64,000 nucleotides of DNA from Herbidospora galbida (GTDB lineage: Bacteria; Actinomycetota; Actinomycetes; Streptosporangiales; Streptosporangiaceae): positions 1 to 64,000 of the forward strand of contig NZ_SZQA01000014.1 in NCBI RefSeq assembly GCF_005233835.1, read 5' to 3'. Each line of letters opens with the position of its first letter. The stretch's first letter is position 1. A program made the position numbers and the translations under genes. Positions 49,999 to 57,139 of the stretch are shown in pieces. The notes under the pieces were generated by a model. It saw nothing but the letters and a program-made list of their open reading frames with translations, ran no database searches and had not been told where the DNA came from.

Positions 49999-50028
49999 AA
50001 GTTTGTACGTAAAAAACTTCCTTGTCAA
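49999..50028 (-). promoter_or_regulatory. promoter overlapped by a dyad, upstream of HTH-SRPBCC operon
   Basis: On the minus strand TTGACA (50028-50023) and CAAACT (50005-50000) with 17 bp spacing. The dyad AAGTTT (49999-50004) / AAACTT (50014-50019) fills the space between -35 and -10. It is AT-rich for this genome. Autorepression by the adjacent regulator is likely. Confidence 0.6.
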
Positions 50029-50082
50029 TAGGGCGCGAAACCGTGATGCGTAGCGAGCGGGTGTCCCCCTAAAGTGCCCACC

Positions 50083-50952
50083 GTGGAACAAACCGACCGC
50101 AGGGCCCTCATCGCCGCGGGGGTGACCGTGGTGCTCTGGGCGTCCGCGTTCGTCGCCATCAGGCACGCCGTGCTCTCTTACTCCCCCGGAGCCCTCGCCC
50201 TCGGGCGGATGCTGGCCGGGTCGCTGACCCTCCTGGTCATCCTGCTGGCCCGGCGCGAAGGGCTGCCGCCGCGGGCGGCCTGGCCCGGGATCGCCGTTTC
50301 GGGCGTGCTCTGGTTCGGGATCTACATGATCGCTCTCAATTGGGGCGAGCAGGAGGTCGACGCCGGGACCGCCGCGATGGTCGTCAACATCGGGCCGATC
50401 ATCATCGCCCTGCTGTCGGGGCTGTTCCTCGCCGAGGGCTTCCCGCGCCGGCTGCTCATCGGCATGGCCGTCTCGTTCACCGGCGCGGTCGTCGTCGGCT
50501 TCTCCATGTCCGAGGGCGGCGGGGCCTCGGTGCTCGGCGTGGCGCTCTGCGTGGTGGCCGCAGTGACGTGGGCGATCGCGACGATCGTGCAGAAGCCCGC
50601 GCTGCGGCACGCCTCCGCGCTCCAGGTGACCACCTTCGGCTGCCTCATCGGCGCGGTCGTCTGCCTGCCCTTCGCCGGGCAGCTGATCAGCCAGGCCGCC
50701 GAGGCGCCGCTGTCGGCCACGCTGAACCTGGTCTACCTCGGCGTTTTCCCAACGGCGTTGGCCTTCACCACCTGGGCGTACGCCCTGGCCAGGACGACGG
50801 CGGGGAAGATGGGCGCCACCACCTACGTGGTTCCGGCGATCGTGATCGTGATGGCCTGGGCGCTGCTGGGGGAGACCCCGACCTGGCTGGCCCTGGCGGG
50901 CGGCGCGCTCTGCCTGGCGGGGGTGGCCGTCTCACGGCGTAGAGCGGCCTGA
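50083..50952 (+). CDS. EamA family (DMT) transporter
   Basis: The 289-aa protein has about ten membrane helices and the internal duplication of EamA/RhaT drug-metabolite transporters ('LWASAFVAIRHAV' and 'YALARTTAGKMGATTYVVPAI'). Substrate is unknown. TAAAGT (50070-50075) lies seven bases before GTG 50083, fitting a leaderless start; GTG at 50074 is an alternative. It is divergent from the HTH operon. Confidence 0.87.
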   Translation: MEQTDRRALIAAGVTVVLWASAFVAIRHAVLSYSPGALALGRMLAGSLTLLVILLARREGLPPRAAWPGIAVSGVLWFGIYMIALNWGEQEVDAGTAAMVVNIGPIIIALLSGLFLAEGFPRRLLIGMAVSFTGAVVVGFSMSEGGGASVLGVALCVVAAVTWAIATIVQKPALRHASALQVTTFGCLIGAVVCLPFAGQLISQAAEAPLSATLNLVYLGVFPTALAFTTWAYALARTTAGKMGATTYVVPAIVIVMAWALLGETPTWLALAGGALCLAGVAVSRRRAA

Positions 50953-50963
50953 TCGCGGGTCCG

Positions 50964-51441
50964 CTACGCGCGGGCCCGTTCGTCGGCGAGCAGGGAGCTC
51001 AGGCGTTCGACGGTCGGGCGCGACTCGACGTGCAGCCGGGCCACGCCGAGGCCCTCGTCGGCCAGGATCGCGAGCAGCGCGATGGAGCCCACCGCGGACA
51101 CGACGATGAAGCCGCCCCGGCAGCAACCGTGGCGACAGCCGTCTCCATCACCCCCGTCACGCGGTCGCGCAGGGAGTGCAGTTCTGCCTACAGAGCGTTC
51201 TGTGCCACGCTGCCGCGGGCGACCAGTTCGGTGGCCAGCCGCTCGTCGGCCGGCGGTGAAGGCCTCGTTCCAGGCCGCCTCGCTCACCCGTCCCGAGCGG
51301 ATCAGCAGGGATTCCGGCCCCGGAGGAGGCGGGGGTGGTCGCCGCGACGACCAGCCCGTCGCGGACGTGGATGATCCCGCCCGCGCTCCCCATGACGCGC
51401 AGCAGATAAGAGCCGTCGATGGGCTCGCCCAGCCGGAGCAT
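50964..51441 (-). pseudogene. decayed DUF4388/roadblock-type gene
   Basis: Reading the minus strand across frames recovers, in order: 'MLRLGEPIDGSYLLRVMGSA' with 'GGIIHVRDGLVVAATTPASSG', then in another frame 'GPESLLIRSGRVSEAAW', then 'DERLATELVARGSVAQNAL' followed by a stop, and finally 'GGFIVVSAVGSIALLAILAD' with an end at 50964. The first parts look like DUF4388-type and the last like a roadblock/LC7 end. At least two frameshifts and one stop interrupt it. A plus-strand fragment (51479-51573, 'QLFLYPVLDRDRANLAL' then 'NLRNLERQMSL') may be another remnant. Confidence 0.55.
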
Positions 51442-51609
51442 GGAATCGACACCGAGGGGGTGATCGAGGGGCCCCCGGTAGCCAGCTGTTCCTCTACCCG
51501 GTGCTCGACCGCGACCGCGCCAACCTCGCGCTGAACACAACCTGCGCAACCTCGAACGGCAGATGAGCCTGTAATTTCCGACATTTCCTAACGGGATCGC
51601 GTTTTCCAA

Positions 51610-52323
51610 TCACGCGACCGAATGTGTGATCGTGCCCGAATAGGAACCCGCCGCCGCCGAAGACGGAACTCTGACAATTATGGTCGGATTCCAGGAGACC
51701 GAGGTGTTTCCCACCGCCGATGTCACGGCGAAAGCCGTGTGCGACCCCGTCAGGGCGATCGCGTTCGCCGCCGCGAGCTGTCCCGGTGTGAAGACCCCGA
51801 CGCCCGAGACCGCGGTCGCAGGGCCCGACCAGTAGGAGATGTTCGGCTTCGAGATCGTGGACGTGTTGCCGCCGACCGTGGTGGTGAAGTTGGTCGCGCT
51901 CACTGTGGCCGTGTAGCTGATCTGGGTCACCGAGCCACGGGTGTCGGACACGGCGACCGTGCCGAGCTGGGCGGACAGCTGGCCTCCGATGGTGGTGCTG
52001 CCGAGCGCTCTGGACGTGGGGGCGGTGATGGCCAGACCGGCGTTGGCCAGTCGTTTCGCCGAGTGATCGCGGGATTTTCCGGGTTTTCGACGGGGTGCCG
52101 AGCGTGCCGGGGGTGGTGGGCCACCCTGGGCGGACTTCTCCTGTGTGCCATCCAGGATGCCGCCCGGGGGTGCGCCCTCATCCCCGGCTTCCTCCCGCGG
52201 GGTGTCGTCCACGACCTGATAGGCTACTGCGGGCGTCTCCGGGTCTCCGACCGCCCAGGTGGGGGTCGATGTCACGACGGCGGCGACCACTGCTACCAGG
52301 GTCGCCGTCACGCGTGGTCTCAC
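51610..52323 (-). CDS. secreted WxL-like surface protein (longer)
   Basis: A 237-aa protein: signal peptide (1-22), an acidic/Pro/Lys-rich linker with 'KPGKSRDHSAKR', then a beta domain ending in 'AGSYSGTITHSVA', the same end as its sister gene at 53311. These ends resemble the WxL domain used by Gram-positives to hold proteins on the wall. The GTG overlaps the DUF916 stop by GTGA. All three genes are likely one operon. Confidence 0.75.
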   Translation of the reverse strand: MRPRVTATLVAVVAAVVTSTPTWAVGDPETPAVAYQVVDDTPREEAGDEGAPPGGILDGTQEKSAQGGPPPPARSAPRRKPGKSRDHSAKRLANAGLAITAPTSRALGSTTIGGQLSAQLGTVAVSDTRGSVTQISYTATVSATNFTTTVGGNTSTISKPNISYWSGPATAVSGVGVFTPGQLAAANAIALTGSHTAFAVTSAVGNTSVSWNPTIIVRVPSSAAAGSYSGTITHSVA

Positions 52324-53312
52324 GGTGTCCTCCGGGCTCGTCGCCAGATGAGGTAGCCACCGCCCGCCACTGCGAGCGCGCCCGCTGTGGTGAGCAGGGC
52401 GGTCAGCGAGGGAAAGGCGGTGCTGCTCAGTTTCACGGCAGCCGTCGTGTTCAGGGCGGCGGGGAACGTCACCGTCCCGCTCGCGATTCTGGTGGTACGT
52501 CCGCTCGTCAGCTTCAGGTCCGCCTTCCACGGCCCCACGGGCAGTGAGGGATCGAGGAGGACCTCGACCTGTCCCACGTCCTTGGGCGCCATGGTCACGC
52601 CGGTGGTCACCTTGAACGGCCCGGCCGACGTGCCGCCGGGACCCTCCGAGAGCCGCAGTTCACCGGTCATGTCGACGGCCCGCAGGCCGGTGTTGGTGAC
52701 CTGCGCCTCCAGGCGCGGCTTGCCATCCTGGTCGCGACTGGCCCAGAGCTTGTCGACGCGGAAGTCGGTCGGCGGTTCGCCACCGGTCCCGACGTCGAGG
52801 TAGACGCGGATGCCCACCCGGTTGTGGACCTGGACGTTCCGCTCCTTGGTCGCCGGCGCGCGGGCCTCGGCCCACATGACGGCGTACCGTTCGCCCTTCC
52901 AGGCGGTCTGCGGCACCCGGATGGTGGCCTTGAGCACCCGTTCGCCGCCGGGAGGCAGCGTGACGGCCGGGCGGTCGAACGCGATCCACGACGACAGCTC
53001 GTTGCCCGTCTGTTGCGGCAGGAAGGTGAACTTCCGCTTCTTGATCTCCGCCCCGGCCGCGTACAGCCACAAGGTCTGCGACCTCGGGGAGGTGTTGTTC
53101 ACGGCGAAACGCCGGTGGATCACGGTCCCCGGCTTCACGTGGTCGACGATGTAGGCCCGCGCGCGCGGATCGTCTGATCTGTCCTCTGGCGCCGCAACGA
53201 GCCGGATCCCGACCTGCCCGCCCGGCTCCGCGTCCGCCTGGCCAGTCAGGGTCAGGACGGAAAGCAGAACCAGGAGAGGCGAGATCAGGATCCGGTGAAG
53301 AGCGGCGCGATC
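52320..53312 (-). CDS. DUF916 (WxL-interacting) protein, start codon lost or shifted
   Basis: The 272-aa frame from GTG 53138 covers a DUF916-type domain and a C-terminal membrane helix plus basic tail, but the same frame continues upstream through a good signal peptide ('RILISPLLVLLSVLTL', then 'TGQADAEPGG') and the conserved 'ARAYIVDHVKPG' with no ATG, GTG or TTG. An ATG at 53314 that overlaps the previous stop is one base out of frame and stops after nine codons. Adding one base after it would give MDRAALHR plus this signal. Either a frameshift or an error has occurred, or a rare start is used. Coordinates include the recovered N-terminus. Confidence 0.7.
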   Translation of the reverse strand, partial: DRAALHRILISPLLVLLSVLTLTGQADAEPGGQVGIRLVAAPEDRSDDPRARAYIVDHVKPGTVIHRRFAVNNTSPRSQTLWLYAAGAEIKKRKFTFLPQQTGNELSSWIAFDRPAVTLPPGGERVLKATIRVPQTAWKGERYAVMWAEARAPATKERNVQVHNRVGIRVYLDVGTGGEPPTDFRVDKLWASRDQDGKPRLEAQVTNTGLRAVDMTGELRLSEGPGGTSAGPFKVTTGVTMAPKDVGQVEVLLDPSLPVGPWKADLKLTSGRTTRIASGTVTFPAALNTTAAVKLSSTAFPSLTALLTTAGALAVAGGGYLIWRRARRTP

Positions 53313-53844
53313 ATGCCACCGAATGGGTCACCGTCCCCGTGTACGTGCCGGCGACCGCGGAGTTCGGGATGGTGACGCGCAGGGTGGGGTTCCACGTGAC
53401 CGTGTTGTTGCCGACCAGGGCGCTCGCGGCGAACGCGGTGATCTGGGCGGCCACCGGCTGGGCCAGCAGCACGGTCAGCTGACCGGGCACGAAGGTGCCG
53501 ACACCGCTCGACGAGGTGGCGGGGCCCGAGGCGTATGCGACGTTGGCCTTGGCGATCGTCTCGTTCGCGGTGCCGCCACCGGTGGTGAAGTCGGTGGAGG
53601 TGACGCGGGCCGTCCACGAGCCGAGGAGCGAACCGCGCAGGTCGCTCACCGTGACCGGGCCGATCGTGCCCTGGAGTGTGGCGCCCGAAGCGGTGTTGCC
53701 GAGGTTGACGCTGGCCGGAGCGCTGATGGTGAGCGCGCCGCCGACGATCGTGAAGGTGACGGTGCTGTCCGCCGCCTGAGCCGGGGCAACGGAACCGATC
53801 AGCAGCGCCATGGCCATGCCGATCACATATTTGAGAAACCGCAT
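53311..53844 (-). CDS. secreted WxL-like surface protein (shorter)
   Basis: A 177-aa protein with a signal peptide (1-24, 'APAQAADS') and one beta-rich domain; the end 'AGTYTGTVTHSVA' matches the sister gene. The central 'SGPATSSSGVGTFVPGQLTVL' also matches it ('SGPATAVSGVGVFTPGQLAAA'). A paralogous pair around a DUF916 protein is the arrangement of WxL surface complexes in Firmicutes. First gene of the operon. No upstream promoter was identified with confidence. Confidence 0.77.
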   Translation of the reverse strand: MRFLKYVIGMAMALLIGSVAPAQAADSTVTFTIVGGALTISAPASVNLGNTASGATLQGTIGPVTVSDLRGSLLGSWTARVTSTDFTTGGGTANETIAKANVAYASGPATSSSGVGTFVPGQLTVLLAQPVAAQITAFAASALVGNNTVTWNPTLRVTIPNSAVAGTYTGTVTHSVA

Positions 53845-53982
53845 CGGTCATCCTCACATCGCCCGGAAACACCGGGATGCGAACAAGTCAGCGCGAGCGT
53901 AGATCGCTGACGAGTCGCCCCCCGGCGCTCCGCGCACAGGTCAGAGGAGATCTTGACCATCCGCAGGGTCACTCCTGGGCGA

Positions 53983-54939
53983 TCACCCTGTAGTGAGCTC
54001 GGGCAGCACTTTCGCGCCGAATGTCTCGATGAACCGGGTCTGCTCCTTGCCCACGTGGTGCAGGTAGACCTCGTCGAATCCGGCGTCGGCGTACCCGCGC
54101 AGCCAGTCGGCGTGCCGCGAGGTGTCGGCGGAGACGAAGACCGATTTGGTCACCTCCTCAGGGGTGACGAACCGGCCCACGCTGTCGAACATCTCCGGGG
54201 TGTCGAAGTCCCAGCTGCCGGGCGGGCCGACCACGTTCGACCGCCACTGGTCGTGCGCGGTCGCCAGCGCCTCCTCCTCGGTCGGCGCCCAGCTCAGATG
54301 CACCTGTACGGCCGCCGGACCCCGCCCGCCGGCTTCGCGGTAGGCGTCCAGGACCTGCTTGGAGTGGGGACTGTTGACCGTGATGAGCCCGTCGGCCCAC
54401 TCGGCCACCCACCTGGCGGTCTCCACGCTGACCGCCGCGCCGATCAGCTTCGGCGCCTCGGCCGGGAGCGACCACAGCTTGGCCCGGTCGACGGTGACGA
54501 GCCCGTCGTGGCTGACCTCTTCGCCGTTCAGCAGGGCCCTGATCACGTCGACGCACTCGCGCAGCCGTCGCTGCCGGATCTCCTTGCGCGGCCACCGGTC
54601 ACCGGTGACGTGCTCGTTCGACGCCTCGCCGGAACCGAGCGCGGCCCAGAAACGGCCCGGGAACATCGCCGCGAGCGTCCCGATCGCCTGCGCCACGATC
54701 GCCGGGTGGTAGCGCTGGCCGGGCGCGTTCACCACGCCGAACCGCAGGGTCGTGGCCTGCAGCGCGGCGCCCAGCCACGACCACGCGAACCCCGACTCGC
54801 CCTGCCGGGCGCTCCAGGGCGCGATGTGGTCGGAGCACATCGCCATCGCGAAACCGGCCTCGTCGGCGAGGCGGACGGCGTCCAGAAGATCACCGGGGGA
54901 AACCTGTTCATGGGAGGCGTGAAAGCCATAGATCGCCAT
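53983..54939 (-). CDS. F420-dependent LLM-class oxidoreductase (TIGR03885-like)
   Basis: A 318-aa luciferase-like protein: 'YGFHASHEQVSPGDLLDAVRLADEAGF', 'CSDHIAPWSARQGESGFAWSW' and 'MFPGRFWAALGSGEASNEHV' are blocks of the F420-binding group seen in actinobacteria. Substrate is unknown. It is separate from the surface operon by 138 bp and divergent from the secreted gene at 55006. Confidence 0.85.
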   Translation of the reverse strand: MAIYGFHASHEQVSPGDLLDAVRLADEAGFAMAMCSDHIAPWSARQGESGFAWSWLGAALQATTLRFGVVNAPGQRYHPAIVAQAIGTLAAMFPGRFWAALGSGEASNEHVTGDRWPRKEIRQRRLRECVDVIRALLNGEEVSHDGLVTVDRAKLWSLPAEAPKLIGAAVSVETARWVAEWADGLITVNSPHSKQVLDAYREAGGRGPAAVQVHLSWAPTEEEALATAHDQWRSNVVGPPGSWDFDTPEMFDSVGRFVTPEEVTKSVFVSADTSRHADWLRGYADAGFDEVYLHHVGKEQTRFIETFGAKVLPELTTG

Positions 54940-55005
54940 CCCTATCGACTACCCCGGCAAGTCATCCGCTATCGGGTGTAAAGCGGGCGGCTCTAGGGTT
55001 GGCGC

Positions 55006-55626
55006 ATGTCCTCAAGATCACTGTTCGCCGGTGCCGCGTTAACCGCGACCGCCCTGCTCACCGTCGCCGCCCCGGCCGCCCAGGCGGCCACCCCCACGAC
55101 CGTCGCCAAGAAGTTCTTCGCCGGGTTCGTCAAGAAGGACCAGTGGAAGATGGCCGACTACGCCACCGTCGAGGTCGTCGAGAAGTCGCTCAAGTACAAG
55201 TACCGCGCACCCGACAAGTTCGCCGGTTGCACCGCCGCTGGAACGTGCCGATTCGTGTACACCAGCGTGAAGGTGCCCGGTGACCTCAACGGCCTGCTCC
55301 TCCAGGTGAAGGGGAACAAGGTCGTCAAGGCGTGGATGCCGCAGCACATGACCAAGCCCGGCTCGGCCGCGCACCACTTCGTGCAGTCATGGTGGTTCCA
55401 CGACAAGAACCGCGCCCGCGAGGTCGCCACCGCCAAGGCCGTCAAGACCCTCTTCAAGGTCAAGTGGGACCCGAACGGCGTCCCCTACCACTGGCAGGGC
55501 TGCTCCAAGGAGCCCAAGGGCTACAGCTGCGCCTACTCCTACGAGGGCGGCGCCATGTTCCTGCACGTGCGGGGCACGAAGGCGGCCGGCTACTACGTGA
55601 ACTCTGTGAGTTACATCGCCGACTAA
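55006..55626 (+). CDS. secreted protein with two tandem NTF2-like repeats
   Basis: The 206-aa product has a signal peptide (1-27). The mature part is two similar halves (about 28-115 and 120-206): each begins with a helix around 'FFAGFVKKD' or 'FVQSWWFHD', then 'KYKYRAPDKF' / 'LFKVKWDPNG', a Cys pair (C...C within 6-9 residues) and a closing strand. Function is unknown. It is followed by a terminator hairpin. No neighbour suggests a role. Confidence 0.75.
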   Translation: MSSRSLFAGAALTATALLTVAAPAAQAATPTTVAKKFFAGFVKKDQWKMADYATVEVVEKSLKYKYRAPDKFAGCTAAGTCRFVYTSVKVPGDLNGLLLQVKGNKVVKAWMPQHMTKPGSAAHHFVQSWWFHDKNRAREVATAKAVKTLFKVKWDPNGVPYHWQGCSKEPKGYSCAYSYEGGAMFLHVRGTKAAGYYVNSVSYIAD

Positions 55627-55641
55627 ACGGGAGTTACGTGC

Positions 55642-55671
55642 CGTCTGCGCCAGAGAGAGGGCGCACAGACG
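55642..55671 (+). terminator. terminator hairpin after the secreted gene
   Basis: CGTCTG-CGCC pairs with GGCGCA-CAGACG, with a small bulge, 15 bp after the stop codon. It separates the secreted gene from the zinc-ribbon gene. Confidence 0.5.
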
Positions 55672-55724
55672 CGGTTCGGGTCGGCACGCTGGGTGTCCAG
55701 TAACTCTCCCGAAAGGGGAGTCCC

Positions 55725-55910
55725 ATGGACACGCTCATGCCCGTCCTGTTCATCCTCGCCGTCGTCTTCATCCTGTACGTCGCGGCGACCACCAACCCGC
55801 TCAGGAAGTGCCCTCGCTGCGGAGGCAAGGGCACTCTCCCGTCAAGCGTCCTCGAAGGCCGCTACCGGATCTGCCCCCGCTGCAACCGCAAGGGCGAGAT
55901 CGGCAACTAG
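55725..55910 (+). CDS. small membrane-anchored zinc-ribbon protein
   Basis: Only 61 residues: a hydrophobic helix (about 6-22) followed by a zinc ribbon with 'CPRCGGKG' and 'CPRCNRKG' 15-20 residues apart, like a shortened DnaJ-type cysteine repeat. The ATG has a good GGGGAG site. Its function is unknown. Confidence 0.8.
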   Translation: MDTLMPVLFILAVVFILYVAATTNPLRKCPRCGGKGTLPSSVLEGRYRICPRCNRKGEIGN

Positions 55911-55933
55911 CCGCACGGGCACGTCCGGCCTCG

Positions 55934-57058
55934 TCAGCCGCGCGCTCTGCGGCGTTTCTCCGCTCGGTCGAGTGCCCAGACGTAGTACCAGGGGCCTCTG
56001 CGGATCGCGTGGAGGCTGTTCTGGTTCATCGCCTGGATGACGCCCCACAGTCCGCCCGTCGCGCCGAGGATGCCCAGCGCGGGCAGGAGCGCCGGTCCGT
56101 GGACGGCCACGAGAGTGGCGCTCACCGTGCCCACGACGGCCCCGCTCGCGGCGACCGCCCGGGTGCTCCGGACCTTCGCCATCTCGTCACGGCAGTCGAG
56201 GATGTGCCCCTCGATCTCCAGGCCGATCCGGGCCAGCTCCCGCTCGGACTGGACGGCGTCATGCGCCTGGTCGAGTCGGTCGAACGTCTGACGCAGGTGG
56301 CTGCGGAGACGTTCGTAGGACCCGAACTCCTCGACGGTGATCCTGCTGAAGTCGCGCAGACCGACCCCGTCGATGAACGGCAGGTCGATCTCCAGGACCG
56401 GCCGGACGACTCTGCTCTTGACCGGCCGGTCGCCGGAGACCTCGATCGCCCTGCGTCCCTCGACGAGGAAGTCGATCGCGTTCTTGTGCTTGACGGGCTT
56501 GGCCCTGCCGACGGCGCGTCCGTCCTCCAGGCGTTGGGTGCGGACGCTGTAGCTGGGCAGGTACCACGCCAGTCCGGCGCGCAGCAGGGGCTCGGCGTCT
56601 CTGATCCAGGTGCCGAGACCTGCGAGATCGGGCGTGGTGAATCCGACGTACCGGTCGTCCCAGGCCTCGGCGTAGCCGTCCCTTTTCCGGGCCGCCTCCG
56701 CCACTCCCAAGTAGTTCGTCGGCAAGTCGCCGAGAATCGGCTTGTCCGAGCGGTATCTGTGAATCTCGTGGTACTTCCCGCGCCAGTCGTCCGACAGGAG
56801 CAGCGTGTCGGAGATGAGCGACACGCGCTTGGTGATCACGTCGAAAGAGCCCCGTCTGACGCCGAGACCGACGTCGAACGTGTGGGTGCCGATCCTGGCG
56901 CGGTCGGTCAGCGTGGCCTTGTAGTCGTCCCAGAAGTAGACCGCGTACCGCCGCGCGACCTCCTCCGGGGGATCCTGGGGAGACACATGGCGGTAGAACC
57001 GCCGCATGTGCTTGGCAATGACATGATCTTGAACGCGTCTGCGCCGCCACGGCCACAT
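55934..57058 (-). CDS. membrane protein of unknown function with charged N-terminal domain
   Basis: A 374-aa protein; the N-terminal 270 residues are soluble, Arg/Asp-rich, and may form a new domain. A pair of hydrophobic helices lies near 300-345 ('AVAASGAVVGTVSATLVAVHG' region), so it is probably membrane-bound by its C-terminus. I recognise no family. It faces the lyase gene and follows the zinc ribbon gene convergently. Confidence 0.6.
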   Translation of the reverse strand: MWPWRRRRVQDHVIAKHMRRFYRHVSPQDPPEEVARRYAVYFWDDYKATLTDRARIGTHTFDVGLGVRRGSFDVITKRVSLISDTLLLSDDWRGKYHEIHRYRSDKPILGDLPTNYLGVAEAARKRDGYAEAWDDRYVGFTTPDLAGLGTWIRDAEPLLRAGLAWYLPSYSVRTQRLEDGRAVGRAKPVKHKNAIDFLVEGRRAIEVSGDRPVKSRVVRPVLEIDLPFIDGVGLRDFSRITVEEFGSYERLRSHLRQTFDRLDQAHDAVQSERELARIGLEIEGHILDCRDEMAKVRSTRAVAASGAVVGTVSATLVAVHGPALLPALGILGATGGLWGVIQAMNQNSLHAIRRGPWYYVWALDRAEKRRRARG

Positions 57059-57139
57059 TCATCAAGCGTAGATTCCGGGGAGCGCACGACCAAGATCATT
57101 GCCCGCAGACGGCCCCGTTCAGGGGCCGCCTGCCGCCGA

